From Planctomycetota bacterium (lineage in GTDB: Bacteria > Planctomycetota > Phycisphaerae > Phycisphaerales > Phycisphaeraceae), in the NCBI GenBank assembly GCA_024276075.1, contig JAJRXX010000003.1, forward strand, positions 1 through 64,000: 64,000 nt of DNA. The letters run 5' to 3'. The notes under the pieces are model-generated. The model had not been told where the DNA came from. It made no database searches and worked only from the letters and a program-made list of their open reading frames with translations. How positions within the stretch are numbered: position 1 is the first letter of the stretch; the number at the start of each line of letters is the position of its first letter. A program made the translations under genes and the position numbers. Positions 1 to 8,941 of the stretch are shown here, one piece after another.

Positions 1-65
1 CCTGACAGCGCGTCGCCGGCTAGACGTGACAGCATCGACTTGTATTCGTTAAACTCTTTTGGCAT
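1..65 (-). CDS. possible 5' end of a divergent gene, cut by the window edge
   Basis: On the minus strand an ATG at 65 opens a frame that stays open to the window start, beginning MPKEFNEYKSMLSRLAG. The residue mix (charged and amphipathic) looks protein-like, and the position is right for a gene divergent from the Rieske gene at 99. Only 21 codons are visible, no strong ribosome binding site precedes the ATG, and nothing is recognisable. A chance frame is quite possible. Confidence 0.3.
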   Translation of the reverse strand, partial: MPKEFNEYKSMLSRLAGDALS

Positions 66-98
66 TTTGTCACACGCATCGTAGGACCCCCACCCATT

Positions 99-452
99 AT
101 GTCCAAGTGGATCGACATCGGCTCTCAAGACCAATTCGCCCAAGGGTCGTCTGCCTGCATCACGGTCGAAGACGAGTCCGTGGTGATCTGCAACGTGGAC
201 GGCCAACTCGCCGCGGTGCTCAATGTCTGCCCGCACGCCCACCTGCCCATCGGTGAAGGCGAGCTACGCGGGAGTATCCTCGTGTGCCCATTTCACGGGT
301 ACGCTTATAACGTCCTAACAGGCCGAAACGCGGACTTCCCAAACGAAGAACTACCCGCTACGACTTTTCCGATTCGCGTCACCGAAGCGGGACACGTCGA
401 GATCGATATCGCCAACCCCAGCGACCACCGGCTCAAAACAAGCGACTCATAA
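99..452 (+). CDS. Rieske [2Fe-2S] ferredoxin, NirD-like small type
   Basis: A 117-residue protein that is a single Rieske domain. The cluster ligands are C44/H46 in CPHAH and C63/H66 in CPFHGY, the standard CxH...CxxH pattern. There is no signal peptide or membrane anchor, so it is a soluble cytoplasmic electron carrier of the kind that feeds dioxygenases or resembles the small subunit of nitrite reductase. No oxygenase or reductase partner is adjacent; the next gene is a peptidase 85 bp downstream. The fold is certain, the redox partner unknown. Confidence 0.9.
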   Translation: MSKWIDIGSQDQFAQGSSACITVEDESVVICNVDGQLAAVLNVCPHAHLPIGEGELRGSILVCPFHGYAYNVLTGRNADFPNEELPATTFPIRVTEAGHVEIDIANPSDHRLKTSDS

Positions 453-537
453 CCGGCAACACTCAACACCTTATCACGCACACATTGATACCCATCCGGC
501 AAGTCGAATTATGATGATCAACTAAAATTAACCGACC

Positions 538-1920
538 ATGCTCGACAGCGTCCTCCAACATCTAGATACCGATCAAGACCACGCGATTGATCGGCTCAAG
601 CAATTCCTAGCCATCCCCAGCGTAAGCACCGACCCCGCGTTTGCCATGCACGCGCCGCGTGCTGCGGATTTTGTCGCCGATGCGTTGCGTAACGCCGGGC
701 TCGACGCCACGATACACGCCACCCCGGGGCACCCGATTGTCCTGGCTCACACGCCTGCTAATCAATCACCACCCGACGCGCCCCACCTGCTCTTTTACGG
801 CCACTACGACGTCCAGCCACCCGATCCGCTCGATGAGTGGACCTCGCCCCCGTTTGAGCCTGTGGTGCGTGACGGAGCGATATTTGCCCGCGGTGCCAGC
901 GACGACAAAGGTCAGGTCGCGTGTTTCCTCGAAGCATTGCACGCATGGAAACACGCACACAACCGCCTGCCGATCCGCGTCACCGTTTTGATCGAAGGCG
1001 AGGAAGAGTGTGGCAGCGGAAACCTACGCCCCTTTATCGAGTCGCACCGTAAGCAACTGACCGCAGACGTAGCTGCCATCAGCGACACACTCATGTGGGA
1101 CCCCCAGACCGTCGCCATCACCTACGGCCTACGCGGGCTACTGTACTTCGACGTGCAGTTGCACCACACCAATCGTGACCTGCACTCGGGAATGTACGGC
1201 GGCACGCTGGCCAACCCCGCAAACGTCCTGACAAACGTCTTGGGCAGGTTGTTCGACGATTGCCACCGGGTCACGGTACCGGGCTTCTACGACGACGTGA
1301 TCCCGCCCAACGAGGGCGAACGGCAGCGGTGGTCCGAGTTGGGGTTTGACGAAGGGGAGTTCTTTGCTCGCGTCGGCGCACAGCAACCACACGGTGAAAC
1401 GGGGTACTCGACGCTCGAGCGCAAGTGGGCGCGTCCGTCCTGCGACATCAACGGGCTGTACGGCGGGTACGCGGCACCCGGTGCCAAGACGATCATCCCC
1501 GCGTTTGCCGCTGCCAAGGTCAGCTTCCGCTTGGCACCGAACCAAGACCCAGGCAAGATCGCCGAGGCCTTTACCGATTGGCTTAAATCACATAACACCC
1601 ACGGCTGCCGATGGCAGATCACCCAATTCGGCGCGGCTGACCCCGTGGTCGTGGCCAGTGATTCGCCCTACATCACCGCTGCGGCACAGGCCATCGAGCA
1701 TTGCAGCGGACACCCACCCGTACTGATCCGTGAGGGCGCGACCATCCCCGTGGTAGCTGACCTCAAGCAGGTATTGGGGATCGACACGCTCTTAATCGGG
1801 TTCGGCTTGGCGGGCGACCGCATCCACGCGCCAAACGAGAATTTTAAGCTCGCTAGCTTTACCCTGGGATGCCGAACCTACGCGGCACTGCTGGACAAAC
1901 TCAGTCATATACAACGATAA
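538..1920 (+). CDS. M20 family metallopeptidase (dipeptidase-like)
   Basis: A 460-residue zinc peptidase of the M20/ArgE/DapE clan, full length. Metal ligands are visible: H89 and D91 in GHYDVQPP, bridging D122 in ASDDKG, and the catalytic and ligand glutamates at about 156-157 in EGEEECGS. A dimerisation (lid) insert follows in the middle third. The long N-terminal part and the HYDVQPP form resemble the cytosolic dipeptidase/CNDP-like group more than ArgE or DapE. It has no signal peptide. Likely role is cytoplasmic di- or tripeptide cleavage; the substrate cannot be read from sequence. Confidence 0.9.
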   Translation: MLDSVLQHLDTDQDHAIDRLKQFLAIPSVSTDPAFAMHAPRAADFVADALRNAGLDATIHATPGHPIVLAHTPANQSPPDAPHLLFYGHYDVQPPDPLDEWTSPPFEPVVRDGAIFARGASDDKGQVACFLEALHAWKHAHNRLPIRVTVLIEGEEECGSGNLRPFIESHRKQLTADVAAISDTLMWDPQTVAITYGLRGLLYFDVQLHHTNRDLHSGMYGGTLANPANVLTNVLGRLFDDCHRVTVPGFYDDVIPPNEGERQRWSELGFDEGEFFARVGAQQPHGETGYSTLERKWARPSCDINGLYGGYAAPGAKTIIPAFAAAKVSFRLAPNQDPGKIAEAFTDWLKSHNTHGCRWQITQFGAADPVVVASDSPYITAAAQAIEHCSGHPPVLIREGATIPVVADLKQVLGIDTLLIGFGLAGDRIHAPNENFKLASFTLGCRTYAALLDKLSHIQR

Positions 1921-1936
1921 TTTTCCCAGACGCGCT

Positions 1937-2356
1937 ATGACGAAAAACGCTCACAACCCGTCTCAACACACCGACCATCGCTACGTTAACCGAGTACGCC
2001 GACTTGTTCGGCTGCAATACCCGCTGGTATTGACGACGCTGCTGTTGGGTGGTGTGTTTCTGGGCGGCGGGTTTCGGCTCTACACCCATCACCGCAATCA
2101 AGCACGCGCGGTGCTCGATCACCCGCATCAAAAACTCCTTCAGGGCACCACACGCGAGATGGCCATCGCGATCGATCTGGACCGAGCCCAGAAGCAAGGC
2201 TGGCTAAACGGCATCGAGACGGGCATCCCGATCGGCGCGACGCTGGCTGTGGGGGTATTGCTGGTCTTCCTGGCGGTCGTCCTCATGTTCGGCGGGCGCA
2301 AGGACAAACTACTGCTGAAGTACTTCGACCACGCTGAAGGCACGAAGCAGCACTAA
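1937..2356 (+). CDS. hypothetical small membrane protein with two membrane segments
   Basis: A 139-residue protein starting 17 bp after the peptidase gene, so probably co-transcribed. A basic N-terminus precedes a first membrane helix at about residues 31-50 (LVLTTLLLGGVFLGGG). A loop of about 45 residues follows, then a second helix at about 98-118 (LAVGVLLVFLAVVLMF) and a short charged tail. I do not recognise a family. The two-helix layout with a middle loop would suit an inner-membrane protein. Confidence 0.6.
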   Translation: MTKNAHNPSQHTDHRYVNRVRRLVRLQYPLVLTTLLLGGVFLGGGFRLYTHHRNQARAVLDHPHQKLLQGTTREMAIAIDLDRAQKQGWLNGIETGIPIGATLAVGVLLVFLAVVLMFGGRKDKLLLKYFDHAEGTKQH

Positions 2357-2479
2357 TTTAGCCGCCTCACCCCTCAAAACCAGCAGAAAATGCTTGGGTT
2401 TCTGCTCATCACGTGTACAATCGTGTCTTGTTGCCCACGACCGTCATATCCGCAAAGCCATAACCTTCAGAGAAAGCAC

Positions 2480-4255
2480 ATGCCCCATAAGCCTACTATC
2501 CGCCTAGCCGCCCTGATCGCTCTGGCCACCACCGCCGCCTTACCTCAACCCGCTGCCGCCGACACGATCAACTTCACCAACCAAGGCACCTTCACCACCA
2601 GCACCCTACAACTTAACAACGTCACCATCACCGCATTGAGTTCACCGGGCAACCCAGGCACCGTGAACGTCCTTAACTTAGCCGGCCTGGGCGTCGTGGG
2701 AGGGATCGGCAATACCGTCGTCGACACCGCCGAGGCTCTCACTTTTTCGTTCAACACTTTTCTCGGCGCCGACGTCTCGTACTCTGTGTTTTTCGCAAGC
2801 AACGGTAACGGCAACGGCACGGTCGGTGACGCGATCATCGAGGCCTTCGGCCCCAACGGCATCTCACTCGGCACCGTCAACACGACCAGCGGCAGCCTTA
2901 TGTCTGTCTCGTCCAGATTCGGCAATCAGCTCATCAGCGGGTTCAAAGTCCAGGCCAACGGCGATCTCCACCGCATCGGATTGCTCACCTTCACACGCGT
3001 TACTGAAGTGCATTGGCGCGACACCACCACCGGCCTGTGGGACGTCTCCGCCAACTGGGCGCCCACCGTTGTACCTATCGGCGTCCTCGACACCTTCATC
3101 GACCCCACCATCGGCCAGACCGTCACCGGGCCCGCCACCGGATCGATCGTTAAGTCTCTGACCATCGGCGCCCAGACCGCCGGCACCGCTGTGCTATACC
3201 TCCAGTCCACAGGCGCTCTGCTAGTTAACGAAACCACCACCCTCACGCCACGAGGACGCATTACCGGAAACGGATCGCTGCACGCGACGCTGGGCATCAC
3301 CAACGGCGGCGAGATCGACCTCGGGGTTGCCTCGCTGACGCTCTCCGGCGGCACGCTCTCCAACTCTGGCCTCGTCCGCGGCAACGGTCAAATCGACAAC
3401 GACCTCACCAACGCACCCACAGGCGAAATACGCGCCGACGCCAACCGACGCATCCTCTTCTCAGGCTCGACCAACACCAACGACGGAAACATCAACCTCT
3501 TCGACGGCACAGTCGAGTTCAAAAACGGCCTGACCAATTCCGCTCTTGGCGTCATCGCTGGCGAAGGCAAGCTCATTACCGGCACACAACTCGACAACGC
3601 AGGCGCCATCGCGCTGACCGGGCCAACCCAAGTCCTGGGCGACGTGGTCAATACCGGTACCGTCATCATCTCCGGGGCGGCTACCGTCACCTTCTTCGAT
3701 GATGTCATGCACGACGAATCGCAAAACGCGAACGCGCTCTTCCGCGTCAGCGCGGGCGCCACCGCGGTGTTCCTGGGCGCATTCTCCGTCAACGGCTCCG
3801 TCGATGGCGCGAACGGCGCGGTCCTGATCGAGGGCGACCTGCGCCCCGGGTCGAGCCCGGGCACCGCTTCTTTCGAAGGCAACCTCGCCACCGCGCCGAC
3901 CACACGCACTCAGATCGAGATCGCGGGGCTAGCACGCGGCGTCGATTACGACACCATCCACGTGGGCGGCACGCTGTCACTCGCGGGTGAGCTGGACGTG
4001 CAGGTAATCGACGGCTTCGCGCTGGGACCTAATCAGGCCTTCGACATCCTCCACGCCGACGCGGGCATCACCGGCCAATTTAACGGCTTGACCGACGGCG
4101 ATCGTGTCGGGGCATTCTCCGGCAACGACCTGTTCATCGGCTACAGCTTCAACAACGTCACGCTGTTTACAGTACCCGAACCAGGAACGTTGGCGCCCTT
4201 CGTCATAACCGCAGTGGCCCTGTTGCTGCGGCGCGGCAGCAGAGCAATTGCTTAA
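2480..4255 (+). CDS. PEP-CTERM sorted surface/exported protein, beta-rich
   Basis: A 591-residue secreted protein. I chose the ATG at 2480 because it gives a clean Sec signal peptide (MPHKPTIRLAALIALATTAA, cleavage after about AAA). An upstream in-frame start would add a Cys-rich stretch. The body is Gly/Thr/Asn-rich with repeated short strands of the type GxLxNxGxI, suggesting a beta-helix or autotransporter-like passenger. The C-terminus has a PEP-CTERM sorting signal: VPEPGT, a hydrophobic helix and a basic end (LLLRRGSRAIA). Such proteins are processed by an exosortase, which is not in this window. No enzyme motif is seen. Confidence 0.85.
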   Translation: MPHKPTIRLAALIALATTAALPQPAAADTINFTNQGTFTTSTLQLNNVTITALSSPGNPGTVNVLNLAGLGVVGGIGNTVVDTAEALTFSFNTFLGADVSYSVFFASNGNGNGTVGDAIIEAFGPNGISLGTVNTTSGSLMSVSSRFGNQLISGFKVQANGDLHRIGLLTFTRVTEVHWRDTTTGLWDVSANWAPTVVPIGVLDTFIDPTIGQTVTGPATGSIVKSLTIGAQTAGTAVLYLQSTGALLVNETTTLTPRGRITGNGSLHATLGITNGGEIDLGVASLTLSGGTLSNSGLVRGNGQIDNDLTNAPTGEIRADANRRILFSGSTNTNDGNINLFDGTVEFKNGLTNSALGVIAGEGKLITGTQLDNAGAIALTGPTQVLGDVVNTGTVIISGAATVTFFDDVMHDESQNANALFRVSAGATAVFLGAFSVNGSVDGANGAVLIEGDLRPGSSPGTASFEGNLATAPTTRTQIEIAGLARGVDYDTIHVGGTLSLAGELDVQVIDGFALGPNQAFDILHADAGITGQFNGLTDGDRVGAFSGNDLFIGYSFNNVTLFTVPEPGTLAPFVITAVALLLRRGSRAIA

Positions 4256-4357
4256 CCCTCCGCTTTCTTGCACCCCGTCGTCCTCAACGCAGATGTATCG
4301 TCTCGAATAAGCTGTGACGCCTCTGACAAAACGGCCTGCCGGTGCTATAAACCCTTC

Positions 4358-5506
4358 ATGCTCGTCGACGGCCGCCACTACCGCACCATCTGGGAAAAGC
4401 CACCCGCTAACGAACGCGACCTGCCCAGCGTGATCCAGGTCATCGACCAGCGGGCGTTGCCCTTTGAGTTCGTCGTCGAGGACCTGGCCACGGTCGATGA
4501 TTTTGCGCGTGCAATCGCTGACATGCACGTGCGCGGCGCGGGCCTGATCGGAGCGGCTGCGGCGTACGGCATGTATATCGCCACACTGAACGCACCCGAT
4601 GGCCACGCTTTCGGTGCTGCGATCGACCAAGCGGCGCGGCGGATGCGGGCGACCCGGCCCACAGCGGTCAATCTCACGCATGCTGTGGACCGGCAGCTTG
4701 CCGCTATCGCCGGGGCGCCTTCCGTCAAGCAAAAACGTGATGCGGCGCTGCACACCGCGCGCGCTATCGCTGACGAGGACGCGGATCACTGCTGTGCGAT
4801 CGGCACCCACGGCTTGGCGATCATCGAGGGGATCCGCCGCCACAAGACCAGCGGGGAACCCGTTAATATCCTGACGCACTGCAACGCCGGCTGGCTGGCG
4901 TTCGTCGATCACGGTACCGCCACCTCGCCGATCTATGCTGCCCACGACGCGGGTGTACCCGTCCACGTCTGGGTCGACGAGACCCGTCCGCGAAACCAGG
5001 GCGCGTCGCTGACGGCGTGGGAACTGGGCAACCACGGCGTGGAGCACACCGTCATCGCTGACAATACCGGCGGGCACCTCATGCAGCACGGCATGGTCGA
5101 TATGGTCATCGTCGGCTCCGATCGCACGACGCGTGCCGGCGACGTGGCTAACAAAATCGGTACCTACCTCAAAGCTCTGGCTGCGCACGACAACGGCGTG
5201 CCCTTCTACGTGGCGCTACCGTCCTCGACCATCGACTGGTCGATCACCGACGGCTTAACCCAAATCCCCATCGAACAGCGGAACCCCGATGAGGTGCGAT
5301 TCATCCAAGGCGCGGTACACGACTCGGTCCAGAAGGTTTTGCTGACGCCGCCCAATTCGCCTGCTGCGAACTATGCATTCGACGTCACACCCGCGCGGCT
5401 GGTGACCGCTCTGATCACCGAGCGGGGCGTGTGCGCACCACAAGAAGATAAGCTCGTGGAAATGTTCCCCGAACACCGCACCAAAACGTCGATTGCCCAG
5501 TCATGA
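4358..5506 (+). CDS. mtnA: S-methyl-5-thioribose-1-phosphate isomerase
   Basis: A 382-residue MtnA, which converts methylthioribose-1-phosphate to methylthioribulose-1-phosphate. Family motifs are present: RGAGLIGAAAAYG, the active-site Cys in LTHCNAGWLA, DETRPRNQGASLTAWEL, and the catalytic Asp in VGSDRTTRAGDVANKIGTY. I use the ATG at 4358 (MLVDGRHYRTIWE). An earlier in-frame start at 4268 would add 30 residues that do not look like the family. The stop overlaps the next gene's ATG by four bases (ATGA), so the two are translationally coupled. Paralogous archaeal R15P isomerases and eIF2B are the alternatives, but the motifs favour MtnA. Confidence 0.92.
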   Translation: MLVDGRHYRTIWEKPPANERDLPSVIQVIDQRALPFEFVVEDLATVDDFARAIADMHVRGAGLIGAAAAYGMYIATLNAPDGHAFGAAIDQAARRMRATRPTAVNLTHAVDRQLAAIAGAPSVKQKRDAALHTARAIADEDADHCCAIGTHGLAIIEGIRRHKTSGEPVNILTHCNAGWLAFVDHGTATSPIYAAHDAGVPVHVWVDETRPRNQGASLTAWELGNHGVEHTVIADNTGGHLMQHGMVDMVIVGSDRTTRAGDVANKIGTYLKALAAHDNGVPFYVALPSSTIDWSITDGLTQIPIEQRNPDEVRFIQGAVHDSVQKVLLTPPNSPAANYAFDVTPARLVTALITERGVCAPQEDKLVEMFPEHRTKTSIAQS

Positions 5507-6108
5507 CCGACGAAGGCGTTATCAAATTTCACTGCCAATGGGAACAGGCACCGCCCGTTTCAGAGTCGCTCTATGGGCAAATCAACCCCTGGCGACAGGC
5601 GTTGTACAATCGACGACTGATCGGGGCTGATCCTCAGGGCATCGGTTACGGCAACCTCTCTTTCCGAGACCCCGACGAGTTAAACACGTTTATCATTACC
5701 GGGTCCGCTACCGGCGGCGTTGCGCAACTCACACCCGACCACTACACACGCGTCACCGCTTACGACCTCGACGACAATAGCTTGACGTGTCGCGGCCCGG
5801 TGCGTGCGTCGTCCGAATCGCTCACCCACGCGTCGCTGTATAGCCTCAACCCAGCGATCAAAGCTGTGGCTCACATACACAGCAAGGACCTGTGGCAGCG
5901 ATTGATTCACACGGTACCCACGACCGACGCGAGTGTTCCCTACGGTACGGTTGCGATGGGCTGCGAAATGGCACGGCTGTACCGCGAGACTGACCTTCCT
6001 GGCACGCGCCTGCTGGTGATGGCCGGCCACAGAGACGGGCTGATCGCGTTTGGTGACACGCTCGACGAGGCTGTGAGCCGACTCTTATCCTGCGAGAAAG
6101 GTGGCTAG
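5503..6108 (+). CDS. class II aldolase/adducin family protein, probable methylthioribulose-phosphate aldolase or dehydratase
   Basis: A 201-residue class II aldolase-fold protein. It shows the zinc ligands in AHIHSKD, a third His in MAGHRDG, the catalytic-Glu region SSESLTH and the phosphate-loop-like GNLSFRD...FIITGS. It starts inside the mtnA stop codon, so its substrate is probably the MtnA product. Two known enzymes fit: MtnB, the methylthioribulose-1-phosphate dehydratase of the methionine salvage pathway, or the Ald2-type aldolase of the dihydroxyacetone-phosphate shunt, which releases DHAP. MtnC, MtnD and MtnE are not nearby, which slightly favours the aldolase. The fold is sure, the exact reaction is inference. 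Confidence 0.8.
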   Translation: MTDEGVIKFHCQWEQAPPVSESLYGQINPWRQALYNRRLIGADPQGIGYGNLSFRDPDELNTFIITGSATGGVAQLTPDHYTRVTAYDLDDNSLTCRGPVRASSESLTHASLYSLNPAIKAVAHIHSKDLWQRLIHTVPTTDASVPYGTVAMGCEMARLYRETDLPGTRLLVMAGHRDGLIAFGDTLDEAVSRLLSCEKGG

Positions 6109-6123
6109 CTACAGACAATCAGC

Positions 6124-6149
6124 CCGCTCCCTGGCGGTCGCAGCTCGTA
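6124..6149 (+). repeat. dispersed repeat family R1 (GCTCCCTGACGG...GGCTCGT), variant copy
   Basis: A copy of the short dispersed unit GCTCCCTGACGGTCGCGG followed by CTCGT, here with two substitutions (CTGGCGG, GCAGCTCGT). It sits between two convergent genes. Better copies are at 25827, 26398 and (inverted) 38251. Confidence 0.65.
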
Positions 6150-6180
6150 CAGAACATTCCCACACAGCGATACGGTGGGT

Positions 6181-6660
6181 TTAGCCGTCTTGCGGCTCGA
6201 CCTGGGTCGCGGCTGCACGCAGATAGTCGTCGAGGTACCGGTCAACGAACAGGTCCAGTGCTTCGACCGTCAGTTTGTGGTCCATGCCCCAGATCGAAGC
6301 GCGCAGATCGACAAACTCGGGGTCGAGCTGGATGACCTTGTGGTTGTCGTGCACAAGCGCGGACTTGAGCTTGTTGGCGTAATAGGCGCTCAGTGCATTG
6401 ACGCCCGGCCCACCGATGCTGATCGTAGGTCGCCCCTGTAGCGACTCCTGGTTGACGTACCAGACGTCCGAACACACGATCGGCGTGACCAGGACGTTCA
6501 ATCCCCCAGCCTGTTTCTCCAACCAATTATCTACACTGTCACACAGTTGGTACGCCAGCGGCCTATCGGCGACCTCGGCACGCAGGTGTGCGCCGACGAC
6601 GATCAGCAACAGGTTGGCGATCTCAATACCCGCTTCGGATTCAGAGATTTCTTCGGACAT
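6181..6660 (-). CDS. conserved-looking hypothetical protein downstream of argF
   Basis: A 159-residue soluble protein from the ATG at 6660; an in-frame GTG at 6684 would add eight residues. It lies 58 bp after argF on the same strand and may end the argB-argF transcript. It is acidic at the N-terminus (SEEISESEAG) and mixed alpha/beta afterwards, with one Trp- and Tyr-containing stretch (VCSDVWYVNQE) and a small Gly-rich turn (SIGGPGVNALS). No membrane segment, signal peptide or known motif is visible, and I do not recognise the family. Confidence 0.6.
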   Translation of the reverse strand: MSEEISESEAGIEIANLLLIVVGAHLRAEVADRPLAYQLCDSVDNWLEKQAGGLNVLVTPIVCSDVWYVNQESLQGRPTISIGGPGVNALSAYYANKLKSALVHDNHKVIQLDPEFVDLRASIWGMDHKLTVEALDLFVDRYLDDYLRAAATQVEPQDG

Positions 6661-6718
6661 AGACTGCTTCGTTTCTTGCGTCACCCACCGTACTAACTCG
6701 GCCCACCGGGGGCCAGCT

Positions 6719-7642
6719 TCACACCCCGCCCATGAGCACGGCTAACAACCCCTTCTGCGCATGCAGGCGGTTGTGCGCCTGAGGGAAGACGCGGCTGCGT
6801 GACCCGTCGATGATCGCGCTGGTAATCTCGACATCCCGGTACGCGGGCAGGCAGTGCAAAACAATGGCGTGCGACGGTGCAGCGGCGATAAGCTGATCGT
6901 TGATCTGGTAATCCTTAAATGCTTCGCGGCGCTTGGCGGACTCGGCCTCCTGACCCATGGAGACCCAGGTGTCGGTGTAGACCGCGTCGGCGTGGCGCAC
7001 CGCTTCGACCGGGTCGTGGGTCATGTCGAGCTTCATGCCCGGCGTCTGCGACCTGATGTGCTCAACCATCTGAGGCGCCAACTCATATCCCTGCGGGCTG
7101 GCTAAGACGAAGTTCATGTCGAACCTGGCGCAGATCATCCCGAGGCTGCGGGCGACGTTGTTCCCGTCGCCGACATACGCCAGCGTGCGGCCAGACAGGT
7201 CACGCCCAAACTCGTCCATCATGGTCATCACATCGGCCAACGCTTGGCAAGGGTGTGACTCGTCGCTAAGCGCATTGATGACCGGTATGGTGCTGTGCGT
7301 CGCGAGGTCGATCAATTTTTGATGTTCGTAGACTCTAGCCATGATGCCGTGGACGAGGCCGCTCAAGACGCGCGTCACGTCGGCGGGGTGCTCACGCTTG
7401 CCCAGGCCCACCTCCTCCCACCCCAAGCGGATCGCGTGCCCCCCGAGTTCGATGATCGCTTGATGAAAGCTGACGCGGGTGCGCAGGCTGGGTTTCTCAA
7501 ACATCATGGCCAACGTCTTGCCCGCGAGGATCGGCTCGTTGGGCTGCCCGGCGAGGCGCTGGTCCCGCAGCTTGTACGCCACATCAAACAGGTGATCCAA
7601 CTGTTTGCGCGTCGTTTCGTCGAGTGATAAAAAATGTTGCAT
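6719..7642 (-). CDS. argF: ornithine carbamoyltransferase
   Basis: A 307-residue ArgF joining carbamoyl phosphate and ornithine to citrulline in arginine synthesis. The carbamoyl-phosphate loop is SLRTR (STRTR class), followed by HPCQALAD. Ornithine-binding DTWVSMGQE and the catalytic Cys motif HCLPAYRD are all present, so it is ornithine- rather than aspartate-specific. I prefer the ATG at 7642 (MQHFLSLDE), the usual family start; a GTG-like start 21 bases earlier is also open. It follows argB by 80 bp on the same strand. Confidence 0.95.
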   Translation of the reverse strand: MQHFLSLDETTRKQLDHLFDVAYKLRDQRLAGQPNEPILAGKTLAMMFEKPSLRTRVSFHQAIIELGGHAIRLGWEEVGLGKREHPADVTRVLSGLVHGIMARVYEHQKLIDLATHSTIPVINALSDESHPCQALADVMTMMDEFGRDLSGRTLAYVGDGNNVARSLGMICARFDMNFVLASPQGYELAPQMVEHIRSQTPGMKLDMTHDPVEAVRHADAVYTDTWVSMGQEAESAKRREAFKDYQINDQLIAAAPSHAIVLHCLPAYRDVEITSAIIDGSRSRVFPQAHNRLHAQKGLLAVLMGGV

Positions 7643-7722
7643 AACAATCGACCCATTCCACACACACAGTAACCCACCACTACCAACACCCCGCGTCGCA
7701 GCTCGCTGACGGAACTGACCTC

Positions 7723-8634
7723 TTACTCTAAGACAATCTCGGTACCGACGCCTGTCTGAGTATATATCTCAAGCATCAGGGAGTGGGGAATGCGCCCGTC
7801 GATGATGTGCGCCTTGGTCACCCCGGCCTCGAGTGCAACAAAACAGGCTTCCACCTTGGGCAACATACCCGCTTGGATAATGCCAGTCTCGACGAGTTTT
7901 TGGATCTGACCTTTGGTCAGATGGCTGGCAATGCTATCGGGTTCCGGTGTAGTCCGTATGCCGTGCGTGTCGGAGACGACGACGAGCTTTTCCGCTGATA
8001 TTGCAGCGGCGACATGCCCAGCGACGAGGTCAGCATTGACATTGAGCTTGCCCCCGGCTGCGTCACGAGCGATCGGCGCGATGATCGGTATGTACTGTGC
8101 GGCCACCAATGCGTGCAACAGGTCCGTATTGACCCACTGCACGTCCCCGACCAAGCCGACGTCTATCTTGCGCTCTTTGACATCACTTGATCCATCGCCG
8201 TCGCCCTGCTGCGGTGGGGCATCGAGGAACATGCGGTTGGCAAAGATGACACAACTCGCCAGGCTGTGCAGACCCATCGCCTTGGGGCCAAATTCGTTGA
8301 CCTGATCCACAATCGACTGATTGACTTGATTAACCAATACGTGCTCGGCGATCGCCAGTGTGCGCTCGTCGGTATACCGCCTGCCTTGCACAAAATGCGC
8401 CTCGAGCCCCGCGTCCTGCATCGCTTTGGTAATGCCGTTTCCACCGCCGTGCACGATCACCGGACGGATACCCACCGCGTGCATAAAGCACACGTCCTGG
8501 ATCAGGCTGCGCAGCACGTTCGGCTGATCCATGATCGAGCCGCCGACCTTGACGACCACGGTCTTGCCGTCGAATCGGCGTATGTACTCATACGCCTCGA
8601 CCAGCCCCGCAGCTTTGTTGATTGCATTATCCAT
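7723..8634 (-). CDS. argB: acetylglutamate kinase
   Basis: A 303-residue amino-acid kinase that phosphorylates N-acetylglutamate, the second and usually feedback-controlled step of arginine synthesis. It has the N-terminal KVGGSIMD lysine motif, VHGGGNGITKAM and the C-terminal ATP-binding features. The ATG at 8634 is preceded by AGGA eight bases upstream. A Gly/Asp-rich, probably disordered insert (about residues 139-158, QQGDGDGSSDVKERK) in the middle makes the protein slightly longer than the typical ~295. It leads the minus-strand argB-argF pair; the other arg genes are not here. Confidence 0.94.
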   Translation of the reverse strand: MDNAINKAAGLVEAYEYIRRFDGKTVVVKVGGSIMDQPNVLRSLIQDVCFMHAVGIRPVIVHGGGNGITKAMQDAGLEAHFVQGRRYTDERTLAIAEHVLVNQVNQSIVDQVNEFGPKAMGLHSLASCVIFANRMFLDAPPQQGDGDGSSDVKERKIDVGLVGDVQWVNTDLLHALVAAQYIPIIAPIARDAAGGKLNVNADLVAGHVAAAISAEKLVVVSDTHGIRTTPEPDSIASHLTKGQIQKLVETGIIQAGMLPKVEACFVALEAGVTKAHIIDGRIPHSLMLEIYTQTGVGTEIVLE

Positions 8635-8941
8635 CACATCAGGTCCTGAACGTGTTGCGTGTGTTAAACGGCAAAGCGTAAGAGTTTATCCCCCTTACCC
8701 AAACCCTACCAACCGACCCGCCCACATCGTAGCGGTGTTGAAAACCGTCAGCCGACGTCAGGCCCGATGTGGCGTGAAAACCACACCGCCACACGGATCG
8801 CTGAGTTGAGCATCTCAGTCAATCAACCACAAACGCCTTTGCCATATCTATTTAATTACATTTTCGGCTTTAGGCATCAACGTTGCACTTACCCAAGCGA
8901 CGCGGTTAAGATGGACGCCTAGAGGGAGAAAAAGAAACATC
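8635..8941. other. intergenic gap between divergent argB and the VanZ-like gene
   Basis: About 307 bases without a convincing gene. It must contain the divergent promoters of argB (leftward) and the VanZ-like operon (rightward). I see no good -35/-10 pair, no ARG-box-like palindrome and none of the dispersed hairpin repeats. A strong ribosome binding site (GGGAGAAAAAG) lies just before 8942. Confidence 0.5.

Noticed and set aside
3977-5188. 403-residue minus-strand ORF opposite the PEP-CTERM gene end and mtnA
   Set aside because: It is the antisense shadow of mtnA, whose motifs are unmistakable; the translation is Arg/Asp/Val-rich without any family pattern.
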